Notes: a model not told the origin generated them from the sequence alone. A DNA stretch of 64,000 bases from Shouchella shacheensis (GCF_001484965.1 NZ_LLYY01000003.1:337378-401377), one strand, 5' to 3'. Counted from the first letter of the stretch, positions 1 to 8,510 are shown. Made by a program: numbers and translations.

Positions 1-324
1 ACGATAACGCTCATAAGGAATAACTTCATCTGAATCGATAATATCTTTTACATCTTGCGTATATTCTTTCTTATCTTGTAAGAGACGAATGGTGTCATCT
101 TTATTATAGACAAAAGAAGAGATCACTTGATTGGGTTTGCGTCCTCTCTTTTTCCTTTTTTTAATACCAAGCTCATCAAACAATTTGTAGAGGTAGGATT
201 GGGAAATTCCTAGACCATCAGCTATTTCTTTGTTCGAATAGTTCTTCTGCCAGTACTCCAGATAATAATTCTGTTGAGTCCTCTCCATTAATTTAAGTTT
301 ATCATAAGAAATAATTTCGCCCAT
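1..324 (-). CDS. Partial helix-turn-helix protein, role unknown
   Basis: The reading frame is open from an ATG at 324 down to the window edge, so only the first 108 residues are visible. The start is preceded by GGTGGAG at a good distance. Residues about 28-50 (NKEIADGLGISQSYLYKLFD) look like a helix-turn-helix, followed by a basic stretch (KKRKKRGRKPN) that could contact DNA. This is consistent with a small DNA-binding regulator or a recombinase/transposase-associated HTH, but I do not recognise the family. It points away from the TnpB element. A strong inverted repeat lies about 175 bp upstream of its start. The C-terminus is not in the window, so the catalytic or ligand part, if any, is unseen. 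Confidence 0.6.
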   Translation of the reverse strand, partial: MGEIISYDKLKLMERTQQNYYLEYWQKNYSNKEIADGLGISQSYLYKLFDELGIKKRKKRGRKPNQVISSFVYNKDDTIRLLQDKKEYTQDVKDIIDSDEVIPYERYR

Positions 325-498
325 AGAGTAACTCTCCACCTTTTCATTAGGTTTATTCGGATACTTATATACGTATAGAAATAAGGAGTTTTAGCTATCA
401 ACATTCTTTAACGGTTAAGGTCACACTCCTTCTTAGAAGACAATAGTATACATATCATAATAACAGTTTTTTTAGATACTAACTACATAAAAATAGAA

Positions 499-535
499 AG
501 ATTCTATGCTATTTGTTGAAAATAGTATAGAATCT
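499..535. repeat. 16-bp inverted repeat upstream of the HTH gene
   Basis: Arms AGATTCTATGCTATTT and AAATAGTATAGAATCT pair at 15 of 16 positions around a 5-base loop. The repeat lacks a T-tract, so it is not a standard terminator. It sits in a 300-bp AT-rich gap (325-650) with no supportable gene. It could be an operator for the leftward HTH gene or part of the accessory insertion; this is inference. Confidence 0.55.
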
Positions 536-580
536 GAAATAATGTATACTCATATAAAATTTGTTCAAAGAGAGAAAAAA

Positions 581-600
581 CCTTGCAAATGTTTGCAAGG
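581..600. repeat. Perfect 9-bp inverted repeat
   Basis: CCTTGCAAA and TTTGCAAGG are perfect complements separated by two bases. It lies between the HTH gene and the left end of the TnpB element, without a following T-run. Its function is unknown; an operator or a remnant of the insertion region are both possible. Confidence 0.4.
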
Positions 601-665
601 CTGGTGAAAAAAATAAAGCAAAGGTCAACGAACCTACATACTCAAAGAACTATTCATCGAATTTA

Positions 666-734
666 GCGCAGGAGACCCCTACCTCAAGGAAGGTGAAGGG
701 CGTAGCCCAGCGAGTAGGTGGGGGAGGAATGCGC
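666..734. repeat. Left-end hairpin of the TnpB element
   Basis: GCGCA at 666-670 pairs with TGCGC at 730-734, and CCCC/ACCT blocks at 676-684 pair with AGGT/GGGG at 715-722. A GC-rich inner part (AGGGCGTAGCCC) is also foldable. This type of imperfect palindrome is where IS605-family transposases recognise the left end. Confidence 0.6.
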
Positions 735-832
735 TTTTGCGTCAGCAAAAAACGTTCTACGCCTTTCTAACTACGAAATGACTCACTGAGTGGTACAATG
801 GAAATACCTTAGTGAAGGGGGGCAAAGGCGGT

Positions 833-1951
833 GTGGAACTGACTATTACAGCTAAAATAAAGATTCACCCGACGCTAGCTCAAGTTGAGCTATTAAAAGA
901 AACCGTCTCTGCTTACCGCGAAAGTTGCAATTTTGTTTCTAAGATGGTCTTTGAGAGCCACCAACTATCTCAAGCAACATTGCATAAGGCAACCTATCAC
1001 GATATTCGTTCCACCTATCACCTTCGCTCTCAAATGGCTCAGTCTGTCTTGAAAACCGTGATTGCTAAGTATAAAACAAACAAAAGTAATGGTCATGACT
1101 GGTCGCTTGTGGTGTTTAAAAAACCACAATATGACTTGGTTTTTAATCGTGATTATTCGTTAACCAAAGGGTTGTTTTCGGTGAATACATTGAGCGGTCG
1201 TATCAAAGTTCCTTTTGAAACCAAAGGGATGGAACCCTACTTTGACGGCACTTGGAATTTTGGTACAGCCAACCTTATCGATAAACACGGAAAATGGTTT
1301 CTGCATATTCCTATGACGAAAGACATCCCTCAAGTGGAGGACGACGTGATCAATCAGGTCGTAGGTGTTGATCTTGGGATCAACTTTGTGGCCACTACCT
1401 ATGACTCGCAAGGGAAAACCACCTTTTTCAAAGGCCGCCACATCAAACACAAACGAGCGAAATACAAACAAACCCGGAAGGAATTACAACAGAAACAAAC
1501 GCCTTCTGCCAGGAGACGACTTCTGCAGATAGGACAACGAGAAAACCGTTGGATGCAAGACATAAACCATTGCATCAGTAAGGCACTCGTTGATCAATAC
1601 GGAGAGAATACATTGTTTACGATTGAAAATCTAACAGGCATTCGTCAAGCGACGGAAAAAGTGCGTGTCAACGATCGTTATCAAACGGTATCTTGGTCTT
1701 TCTATGACTTGCGACAAAAGCTAGAATACAAGTCCCTAATGCATCAATCGAAAGTGATCGCCGTAGACCCTAAATACACATCACAAACGTGCCCAAAATG
1801 TGGTCACACGGAAAAAGCGAATCGCAACAAAAAGAAGCATATTTTTTGTTGCAGAACGTGTGGCTATACATCCAATGATGACCGCATTGGCGCAATGAAC
1901 CTTCAGCGAAAAGGAATCGAGTACATCGCTGGAGGAACGCCACAAGCATGA
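833..1951 (+). CDS. tnpB: TnpB-family RNA-guided nuclease
   Basis: TnpB proteins are RNA-guided DNA endonucleases encoded by IS200/IS605 elements and are related to Cas12 ancestors. The 372-residue product has the three RuvC-like acidic positions: Asp in GVDLGINF (about residue 180), Glu in FTIENL (about 265) and Asp in DDRIGAMN (about 350). A zinc ribbon is formed by CPKCGH and CRTCGY (about 320-343). All catalytic and zinc ligands are present, so it appears intact. An upstream in-frame GTG at 812 exists, but the GTG at 833 is better placed behind AAGGGGGG and gives the usual N-terminus (ELTITAKIKI). A TACAAT -10-like sequence lies at 794-799. There is no TnpA partner. Confidence 0.9.
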   Translation: MELTITAKIKIHPTLAQVELLKETVSAYRESCNFVSKMVFESHQLSQATLHKATYHDIRSTYHLRSQMAQSVLKTVIAKYKTNKSNGHDWSLVVFKKPQYDLVFNRDYSLTKGLFSVNTLSGRIKVPFETKGMEPYFDGTWNFGTANLIDKHGKWFLHIPMTKDIPQVEDDVINQVVGVDLGINFVATTYDSQGKTTFFKGRHIKHKRAKYKQTRKELQQKQTPSARRRLLQIGQRENRWMQDINHCISKALVDQYGENTLFTIENLTGIRQATEKVRVNDRYQTVSWSFYDLRQKLEYKSLMHQSKVIAVDPKYTSQTCPKCGHTEKANRNKKKHIFCCRTCGYTSNDDRIGAMNLQRKGIEYIAGGTPQA

Positions 1952-2090
1952 CTTATGGCGTTGGGTAGCTGTCAACCTGCCCTAATGTGACACCACTCTA
2001 AGATAGGAGGTCTCCCGACCGTTTGCACTATTGGGTAGTCACAAGCCCCCACTTCAATCAGAGCGTTAGGTTGATAAGTGGTGGGTGGTT
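1952..2090 (+). ncRNA. Probable omega RNA and right-end hairpin of the TnpB element
   Basis: The 3' flank of tnpB holds the expected right-end structure: CCCCCACTT (2046-2054) pairs with AAGTGGTGGG (2076-2085), and CAATC pairs with GGTTG inside. In this family the guide RNA scaffold is made from the 3' end of tnpB through the right end, and the guide is the flanking DNA after it, here from about 2090. The scaffold call is by position and hairpin only; no promoter or processing site was identified. Confidence 0.5.
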
Positions 2091-2129
2091 GACGACCCAT
2101 TGAATCATTGTCCATTTCTTGTCTCATCG

Positions 2130-2309
2130 TTAGCGGTCTTTAACAGACAGTCGGAGTTTGGTCGCTGCCTGCTGCAATTGTGTGCGAAGCAAAAGCCATT
2201 CCTCATTGGCGTTCTCCTCGGGGCCTCCCTGAACGTCCTTTGTCAGCGGAGGCTCTTTTGCTTTTGCTGTCCAAAAGGCCTTGAATGGCTCGGTTCGGTT
2301 TTCATCCAT
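2130..2309 (-). CDS. 59-residue protein coupled to the SNF2 helicase
   Basis: A short frame starts with ATG at 2309, 13 bp after the helicase stop. Its ribosome binding site (AAAGGA) overlaps the helicase TAA, which suggests translational coupling. The product is hydrophilic, charged and without membrane segments or cysteines; its C-terminal half (EEWLLLRTQLQQAATKLRLS) looks helical and amphipathic. I do not recognise it. Its place as the last gene of a YwqB-like/SNF2 operon suggests an accessory role with the helicase, but that is inference. Confidence 0.6.
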   Translation of the reverse strand: MDENRTEPFKAFWTAKAKEPPLTKDVQGGPEENANEEWLLLRTQLQQAATKLRLSVKDR

Positions 2310-2322
2310 GCAATCAAATCCT

Positions 2323-5310
2323 TTAGTCGTGAGTTAGACGAATCAGCGCGAGAAGTTCCTCGTCCTCAAGCTCTGTTACTTGCGGAGCCTGGCTCTGGCT
2401 AAGCACGCCTTCTGCGAGCGCCTGCTTCGTTTCAATCATGCGATCAATCCGCTCTTCCACCGTTCCTTGTGTCATGAATTTATAGACACGAACCTGTTCC
2501 GTTTGACCAATTCGGTAGGCACGGTCCGTCGCCTGGTTCTCAACCGCGGGGTTCCACCAGCGGTCATAGTGAATCACATGGGTCGCTTTTGTTAAATTCA
2601 AGCCAACGCCTCCCGCCTTCAAGGAAAGCACAAACGCGTAGGTGTCTGGGTCGTTTTGGAAGGTTTCAATCGCATGCTGCCGCTGCGTACGGGACAGTCC
2701 TCCGTGAAGAAATGGGACCTCCGACTTCCACTCCTCCGCCAAGTGTGCACTAATCAGCTTGCCCATTTCCTTGTACTGGGTGAAGACGAGCATTTTCTCG
2801 CCACGAGTGCGAATCGCTGTGGCCAGTTCAAGAAATGCTTCCCACTTTCCGGATTCATGCTCGGAAACGAGGCCTGACTTCAAAAACTGCGCCGGGTGGT
2901 TGCAAATTTGCTTTAGCTTCGTAATCGCTCGTAAGATCAGCGCCCGTCTTTCAAAAGGGGAGACGGCATTCAACTTGCTTGACACCTCATCGACCACGGC
3001 CTGGTAAAGAGCGGCCTGTTCAAGCGAAAGAGAAACAAGGCGCGTCTCTTCGTGCTTGGCTGGGAGACCGAGGTCCGTCTTTGGATCGGTCTTTGTTCGT
3101 CTCAACAAGAATGGGCGAATCAAACGTTGCAGCTGTTTCTGCGTCTCCTCGTCATGATCCCGTTCAATCGGGCGAATGTACGCACGTTGAAAGGAAGAGA
3201 AGCGGCCGAGCAGTGACGGGTTAAGCAAGTCCATGAGCGACCAGAGCTCCTGCAGGCGGTTCTCAATCGGTGTTCCTGTTAGGGCTAAACGATGGCGCGC
3301 ATAAAGCTGGCGAATCGCCTTCCGCTGTTTCGTGTCCTTATTTTTAATATGTTGAGCTTCATCTAGAATGAGGCCGTTCCAGTGAGCCGCACCAAAAAAA
3401 GATTGATCACGCAGGGCAAGCGCATACGACGTTAACACGAGGTCGACGCCGTCTAACCGCTCGTCATCAACAGAAAGCCGCTCTTGCCCGTGGTGGATGA
3501 AAAGGGCAAGCGATGGAGCGAAATGTCTACATTCTGCGGCCCAGTTATAAAGAAGAGAGGTAGGACAGATAAGCAAAAAAGGGCTGTGTCGAACGCCTTC
3601 TTCCCGCTGTTTTTGCAGAACATGAAGCACGTAGACGATGGTTTGGATCGACTTCCCAAGCCCCATGTCATCGGCTAGGCAGCCGCCAAATCCAATCTGC
3701 CTAAGTTGCGAGAGCCACGAAGCCCCCTCTTGTTGATAACCTCTAAGCTCACCTTTAAACTCAGGCGGAACAGCGATGGACTCTGGCTGCTTGCGGTAAA
3801 GAGCCGTTAGCCTGTTTTCCAGCTCTTCTGACCAGCTAATCGCCCAATCGATCTCTTCAAGTTCGTCCATACTCTCCTCGGTACGCGCGAGCTTCCAAGC
3901 ATCTAAATACGTATAATTGGTGTTTATGGAATCAAGATACGATTTTAGCTTATCCGCAAGGGCAGGGTCCCAGGCGATCCACTGACCGCCCGCATAAATA
4001 AACGGACGGTTGCTTTCCACATAGGCTTCAAAATCCTTCTCACTCAGCGACACGTCGCCAATGGCCACCTCATACGTAAAGCTTGCGACTTCTTGCCAGT
4101 TTAGGAGTGGATCGGCTCCGCTGCCTTGTTGACCAGAAGTGGTCTGTAACTGAACCGTCATTTTGCGCTTTTGGTTCAACCATTTAGGGACGATCAGCTG
4201 AAAGCCAATGTCTTTCAGGGTTTCTTCGTCCTTTGTAAAAAGGTCATAGGCGTCGTTTGCTGACAGTTTCACTTCAGGAGAGGCGAGTGTCAATGATTCT
4301 AAAATAGAGACGCGTTCTCTTGCCGCAAGCAAATCTGCTTTCAAGCGTGGGATCGGGTTGGAGCGCCACGGGTGTTCGCCCAGCAAAAGGTCCCCCATTG
4401 CTATGAGTGTATCGCGCTGCTTTCGATCGATGACGGATGCAGACAGACTCCAGCTCCCTTCCGCCTGTTCGGGTTCTTTTAGGACAAGCGCTGATTGAAA
4501 AGGGTCCGGACTGTGGATGCCAAGTTCCTCGGAAAATCGACGTCCTGATGTTTGCGCTGGCGACGTTTGCTTTTGTTGGAGGTTTTTGACAAAAGGCTGC
4601 CACGGTTCGGCGACAACCTTTTGCCACTGGGCGAACGCTTCACTGATGGTTGGTGTTCGAAGCATGTAGCGTACAAACGCGTCAACGAGCAAGGCCATCT
4701 GCCTCTCCAACCGTTCACTGCCCTCAGGTGAGTCCACTTCTTTTTGCAGCGATTGGCTCTCTTTAAGCGCTAGGCTTGAATAAGGAAAAGACTCACACCG
4801 CTCCTTATACCAGGACGGAGGAACGGTGAGCTGCCAGGTTCCGCTGGAAGCTGGTTCGACCTTGCCTGCTTCTATCATCGCTAGGATGGCATCACAAAAC
4901 GTGAGCCAGGCTTGCAAGTCCTCCGCTAGTACAAGCTGTTCGTCGTGCTCCCAGGCTTTCATCAGCGTGTACTGGGAAACGAAATCGTCGAGTTCAAGAC
5001 GAATGCCCTCGATTGGAAAAGTATAGTGTTGCCAGCTCTCATCGGCCTGGTAGATGATCGTTTCTCCGGCCGGTGATTGAAACACCCGCTTGTGCAGAGG
5101 AGCCCTTAGCAGTGCACGGGTCGTATCGATAAAGGTTCCGTAGAACGAGGCAGTGTGATGGCGATACAAGGACAGCTTTAACTCAAACGGAGAGAACAGA
5201 AACGGATACATGAACCCGTTTTGTGTTTCCCCGTTCTTCACTGGCTTTTCGCCCCAGAGGAAGAGGTCATCGTTTAACCAACCAGCGTGCACGATAATAT
5301 TACCGTTCAC
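2323..5310 (-). CDS. SNF2-family DEAD/DEAH helicase (YwqA-like)
   Basis: This 995-residue protein is an ATP-dependent DNA translocase of the Swi2/Snf2 superfamily. The N-terminal 480 residues are the bacterial SNF2-associated region. The motor follows: Walker A in ADDMGLGKSIQT, DEAQ box in LILDEAQHIKN, motif III LTGTPIENRL, then the second RecA lobe ending with GGVGLNLTKA and WWNPAVENQATDRAYRIGQ, the SNF2 signature QxxxRxxRxGQ. The GTG start at 5310 overlaps the upstream gene by 11 bp, so the two are co-translated. B. subtilis has a similar pair (ywqA with ywqB), the partner there carrying a SWIM zinc finger. The cellular role of these bacterial SNF2 proteins is not well settled; DNA or RNA polymerase remodelling is likely. 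Confidence 0.92.
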   Translation of the reverse strand: MNGNIIVHAGWLNDDLFLWGEKPVKNGETQNGFMYPFLFSPFELKLSLYRHHTASFYGTFIDTTRALLRAPLHKRVFQSPAGETIIYQADESWQHYTFPIEGIRLELDDFVSQYTLMKAWEHDEQLVLAEDLQAWLTFCDAILAMIEAGKVEPASSGTWQLTVPPSWYKERCESFPYSSLALKESQSLQKEVDSPEGSERLERQMALLVDAFVRYMLRTPTISEAFAQWQKVVAEPWQPFVKNLQQKQTSPAQTSGRRFSEELGIHSPDPFQSALVLKEPEQAEGSWSLSASVIDRKQRDTLIAMGDLLLGEHPWRSNPIPRLKADLLAARERVSILESLTLASPEVKLSANDAYDLFTKDEETLKDIGFQLIVPKWLNQKRKMTVQLQTTSGQQGSGADPLLNWQEVASFTYEVAIGDVSLSEKDFEAYVESNRPFIYAGGQWIAWDPALADKLKSYLDSINTNYTYLDAWKLARTEESMDELEEIDWAISWSEELENRLTALYRKQPESIAVPPEFKGELRGYQQEGASWLSQLRQIGFGGCLADDMGLGKSIQTIVYVLHVLQKQREEGVRHSPFLLICPTSLLYNWAAECRHFAPSLALFIHHGQERLSVDDERLDGVDLVLTSYALALRDQSFFGAAHWNGLILDEAQHIKNKDTKQRKAIRQLYARHRLALTGTPIENRLQELWSLMDLLNPSLLGRFSSFQRAYIRPIERDHDEETQKQLQRLIRPFLLRRTKTDPKTDLGLPAKHEETRLVSLSLEQAALYQAVVDEVSSKLNAVSPFERRALILRAITKLKQICNHPAQFLKSGLVSEHESGKWEAFLELATAIRTRGEKMLVFTQYKEMGKLISAHLAEEWKSEVPFLHGGLSRTQRQHAIETFQNDPDTYAFVLSLKAGGVGLNLTKATHVIHYDRWWNPAVENQATDRAYRIGQTEQVRVYKFMTQGTVEERIDRMIETKQALAEGVLSQSQAPQVTELEDEELLALIRLTHD

Positions 5311-6565
5311 TTTTGTTCAACTCCTCGACAAACGCGCGGTACGTTTTATAGGTTTGTTTTAAACGTTTAAAAAAAGCCTGGTACACGTCTTCTTCATTGG
5401 TCTTTGTATAGAGCGACTCAAGCTCTTTCGTATAACGAGCAGCCTCTACATAGTATTTTCGTGAGCGCTTCTCTGCAAGTCTAACGATAAACTGGTGATA
5501 GACAGGTTTAGCGAATTCAGGTTTATTTTCCGCAAGCTCATAGAGTGATTGCTTTTTTTCTGCGTGAAGGGAAATGGGATTCAATTCAAATGTCAAGAAA
5601 TAATCGCGCGCCTCTTCATAGCGCTCATTTTTTGATAAAAGTCGAATGTAGGCCAAGCTAGCGGCTTCATTATGAAGTCGATTCTTCAGACGTGGAAGAA
5701 TGTAGTGGTGGACCGCTTCCATTTGCTCTTTGCCCAGATGCCTGACAAACGATTCGTAGCGTCGCATGTTCGGCGCATGAAGCCAACGATCCCAAAGGTC
5801 ATACTGGACGTCCGTTGACTGTGTCTGCAAGGCCGCTTCCATTTGGTCGGCATAGCTTTGAAGGGAGCCAAAATGCCCGTTCTGATTTGGGAACAATGTT
5901 TTGAGCCATTTCTTCATCGTAGCGAAACACTCTTTTTTCGCCAGCCATTGCACATGTTCCGTCAGGTCATGTGCGACAAGTGGCGCAGATAGGCCCTTCA
6001 ACTGTCCCAAGGCTTCACGCTCTTTGCCATTCATAAGAAAAGAGAGGCTAGCCACAAGTGCTGTTTCTTTTTCTGTGTGCATGGCATGTAAGTACTTTGA
6101 TAAATAGTGATCGACTTTCTCGGAAATCTCCGCAGGCATCTCCGTGAGCAAGGCATGGAGCAGACGAGGCCAGGGAGTCCCAGCTTGATCCGCTTCGGAA
6201 ACGAAGTGGCGCAAGCAGGTGGAAAGAAGGTTCTGATAGACGTTTGAACTGCTCACTGGATCAGGCTTTATCAAAAGCAGCGCTGCGATTAAAGCGTGAA
6301 AAAAATGCTGCAGACGACGCTGCGAAGCCTGAAGCTGCCCTGTTTCACGCGCGAGTTGATACACCCGTTCTATATAAACCACGTACCCGATCCACTGCTT
6401 GTGTTCGGGAAAACGCCCCACCACTTCTTTGGCTTCTCCAGCAAGCTGTTCTAAATGAGCGGGGGAGAAATAGCGGGAGGAGACGAGCTTTTTGTATACT
6501 GTTAGAACCTCTGCCTCAAGCTGAAAACGAATTTCATCAAAGACGGCCTGTGGGATTGTACTCAC
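5300..6565 (-). CDS. YwqB-like partner of the SNF2 helicase, without a visible SWIM finger
   Basis: A 421-residue, mostly helical soluble protein precedes the SNF2 gene with an 11-bp overlap. The GTG start at 6565 follows GAGGTG. In related loci the gene in this position encodes a SWIM zinc-finger protein (YwqB), with a CxCxnCxH motif. No such motif can be seen here: cysteines are few and isolated (CLRHF, KKECF). Either the finger has been lost or this is a distinct helical-repeat family. The C-terminal half (SKNERYEEARDYFL, and later Tyr/Lys-rich helices) resembles repeats of helical pairs. Assignment rests mainly on position and overall look. Confidence 0.6.
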   Translation of the reverse strand: MSTIPQAVFDEIRFQLEAEVLTVYKKLVSSRYFSPAHLEQLAGEAKEVVGRFPEHKQWIGYVVYIERVYQLARETGQLQASQRRLQHFFHALIAALLLIKPDPVSSSNVYQNLLSTCLRHFVSEADQAGTPWPRLLHALLTEMPAEISEKVDHYLSKYLHAMHTEKETALVASLSFLMNGKEREALGQLKGLSAPLVAHDLTEHVQWLAKKECFATMKKWLKTLFPNQNGHFGSLQSYADQMEAALQTQSTDVQYDLWDRWLHAPNMRRYESFVRHLGKEQMEAVHHYILPRLKNRLHNEAASLAYIRLLSKNERYEEARDYFLTFELNPISLHAEKKQSLYELAENKPEFAKPVYHQFIVRLAEKRSRKYYVEAARYTKELESLYTKTNEEDVYQAFFKRLKQTYKTYRAFVEELNKSER

Positions 6566-6640
6566 TCTTTCACCTCATTGTAAAAAACACCGTATCCCCT
6601 TATTGTACTCCTTTTGAAGAACAAAAAAAAGCGCTCCCGC

Positions 6641-6943
6641 CTAGAACCAAGCAGTTGCGCCAGTTAGAAAGAGAACGCTAAGTGTGACCACGACTAAAAG
6701 CGGGGCCCCGGCCAAAGCAATGATGCATGTAAAGACCGCCGCAGCTAAGCTTACAAAAGGAGACTCATGCACGGTGAAGATCCCTGGAATAATTAAAGCA
6801 CCAAGCACGGCATAGGGAACATTTCGCAAAATTCGAGCCAGCGGTCCCGGGATTTTTTCAGCGTCAAAGAAAACAAGAGGCAGCATTCGAGGGAGATACG
6901 TCAGAATCGCCATGGCGAAAATAATGAGTAGAAACGTATTCAA
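6641..6943 (-). CDS. azlD: AzlD-family branched-chain amino acid exporter subunit
   Basis: A 100-residue hydrophobic protein with about four membrane segments and the family-typical start (ILTYLPRMLPL). AzlD proteins act with the larger AzlC in the membrane to export branched-chain amino acids or analogues such as azaleucine. Its start overlaps the azlC stop by 4 bp (ATGA-type), so the pair is co-translated. The stop is followed by a short GC stem and an eight-T run (minus strand, near 6627-6640), a weak terminator. Confidence 0.88.
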   Translation of the reverse strand: MNTFLLIIFAMAILTYLPRMLPLVFFDAEKIPGPLARILRNVPYAVLGALIIPGIFTVHESPFVSLAAAVFTCIIALAGAPLLVVVTLSVLFLTGATAWF

Positions 6944-7665
6944 GAGTTCATCTCGCCTCCTTGTTCTTGAAATGGCGGCAAATAAGCCACGATCGTCGCA
7001 CTAATCATCGTTGCGACGATAATCGCCCACCCCTCTGCAAGAAACGCTTGAAGAGCGACATTGCAGAGGGCGGCAAGTGTGGCAAGTAGAACCACTTTCA
7101 AAGAGGTTCTTGCTGCTGGGAGGAGCAGCGCGATAAAAAGCGCATACAAAGCAATCGACATGCCCTGCCTGAGCGTCTCGGGAAAAAAGCCGCCAACAAC
7201 GAAACCAAGAGCAGTGAAAAGGACCCAGCTTCCGTACGCCATTGCACCGACCCCAAATACAAAGAGAGTTCGAAGTGGGTATTTTCTCTCTGCACTGACG
7301 ACGGCAAAGACTTCGTCGGTGATCCCAAATGAATAAATTGCCTTGATCCATTTCGGCGCCTCTTCTACTCGTTCGCTTAAGGATGCGCTCAGAAGCAGGT
7401 GACGAATATTAAGCACGAATACGGATAAGATCATTTCAAATGCCCCTGCACCAACCGTCACCATGTTTAGTACCATATACTGAGCAGCACCAGCGTAAAC
7501 GAATATACTAAGGGACATCGTTTCCACTACGCTAAGGCCCATCCCTTTTGCTAAAAAGCCAAACGCTAAAGCCACAGGCATGTAACCGAGCGCGATTCCA
7601 AGGCCAGCTGTAAGCCCTCTTCTAAATGAATCCTCTTGCCAAGCACTCGTTGCCTCAACAGACAT
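6940..7665 (-). CDS. azlC: AzlC-family branched-chain amino acid exporter
   Basis: The 241-residue membrane protein shows the AzlC hallmarks: GLGIALGYMPVALAFGFLAK near the N-terminus, MSLSIFVYAGAAQYM, and NIRHLLLSASLS. These proteins export branched-chain amino acids together with AzlD. The gene is preceded by GAAAGGAAGT and is divergent from an XRE-cupin regulator 84 bp away, which suggests that the regulator controls this pair. In B. subtilis the azl locus is controlled by the Lrp-like AzlB, so the regulator type here is different. Confidence 0.9.
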   Translation of the reverse strand: MSVEATSAWQEDSFRRGLTAGLGIALGYMPVALAFGFLAKGMGLSVVETMSLSIFVYAGAAQYMVLNMVTVGAGAFEMILSVFVLNIRHLLLSASLSERVEEAPKWIKAIYSFGITDEVFAVVSAERKYPLRTLFVFGVGAMAYGSWVLFTALGFVVGGFFPETLRQGMSIALYALFIALLLPAARTSLKVVLLATLAALCNVALQAFLAEGWAIIVATMISATIVAYLPPFQEQGGEMNS

Positions 7666-7712
7666 TTTTGACTTCCTTTCATTGCTATTTTATATTATAT
7701 AATTTAATATTA

Positions 7713-7726
7713 TATGTTATAACATA
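7713..7726. promoter_or_regulatory. 14-bp perfect palindrome between azlC and the XRE-cupin gene
   Basis: TATGTTATAACATA is a perfect palindrome 24 bp before the regulator start, embedded in an AT-rich stretch (7685-7720) that offers -10-like sequences on both strands. Position between divergent genes makes it the best operator candidate for the XRE-cupin protein; binding is inferred. Confidence 0.5.
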
Positions 7727-7749
7727 CATGAAAACAAGGGGGAAGTTAC

Positions 7750-8313
7750 ATGGACAAACGCCAGCTGTCTAAACAAATTGGCCGGCGCTTGCGAGAACTG
7801 CGACAAAAGCAGGGGCTGACCCTGGATCAACTGGCCGCACGGTCGAATGTCAGCAAACCAATGCTGAGCCAGATGGAGCGAGGCGATTCCAATCCATCGG
7901 TTTCGACTCTTTGGAAGGTGGCAAACGGCCTGTCTGTATCGTTTAGTACTTTCTTGGATGAAGGGCAGTCAAAGCCCACCCTCATTAGACGTGAGCAAAT
8001 CCAACCTGTGGAAGAGCTGGACGAGGGATACTGCGTATTTCCATATTTTGCAAAAGAGCGCTTTAAATCTTTTGAAATCTATCAAGTGGAGCTCGAATGG
8101 GGTTGCTCGTACGTGGCTAGTCCCCATCTGGAGGGAGTAGAAGAATACATCATGGTCACAGAGGGATGCTTGGAAGTAACGGAGGAACAGGAAACATATA
8201 GGTTGGAAAAGGGAGACGCTCTTCTTTTTCGTGGCGATGTGCGTCACGTCTACACGCAAGTAGGCGAGGGGCAATGTGAGGCGATTATGGTGATTCATTA
8301 TGGGAAGAGCTAG
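7750..8313 (+). CDS. XRE-family transcriptional regulator with C-terminal cupin
   Basis: The 187-residue protein has an N-terminal XRE helix-turn-helix (about residues 8-63; LDQLAARSNVSKPMLSQMER contains the recognition helix) and a C-terminal cupin sensor (about 105-185; EEYIMVTEGCLEV and KGDALLFRGDVRHVY). Such regulators sense a small metabolite through the cupin barrel, and many control amino acid or polyamine transport and catabolism. ATG at 7750 follows AAGGGGGAAG. It is divergent from azlCD, the probable target, with a 14-bp palindrome in between. No distinct terminator follows; the downstream 200 bp are noncoding. Confidence 0.88.
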   Translation: MDKRQLSKQIGRRLRELRQKQGLTLDQLAARSNVSKPMLSQMERGDSNPSVSTLWKVANGLSVSFSTFLDEGQSKPTLIRREQIQPVEELDEGYCVFPYFAKERFKSFEIYQVELEWGCSYVASPHLEGVEEYIMVTEGCLEVTEEQETYRLEKGDALLFRGDVRHVYTQVGEGQCEAIMVIHYGKS

Positions 8314-8510
8314 CGGTCATCTCACGGAAAGCAGTCTAGAATAATGAGCACTGCGAAGAGAGAGCTTTGACTGACGAGACGGAAAGTCGCAAGAAGCGGC
8401 GGAGAAGTCACAAAAAAGGGGGGGTGTCGACCAGAGAAGCGCTTCTCCCGAAAGATTGTTCTTTGGAAAGAAGGGGTGATCATTCAGCCACACTAGCGGC
8501 CCGAAAAAAG

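Larger units (their letters stand above)
650..2090 (+). mobile_element. IS605-family (IS1341-type) TnpB-only element
   Basis: A tnpB gene is bounded by subterminal imperfect hairpins typical of IS200/IS605 elements: the left-end structure at 666-734 and the right-end stem at 2046-2085. No tnpA (Y1 transposase) is present within the hairpin-bounded segment, so mobility would need a transposase supplied in trans. There are no terminal inverted repeats or target duplications, as expected for this family. Exact ends are not defined by the sequence; about 650 and 2090 are estimates. Confidence 0.7.

Noticed and set aside
561..770. 69-residue plus-strand frame before tnpB
   Set aside because: It covers the left-end hairpin of the element, has no ribosome binding site and has no protein-like composition.
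2085..2402. 105-residue plus-strand frame
   Set aside because: It overlaps the omega RNA end and is antisense to the small gene and the helicase C-terminus, without a start signal.
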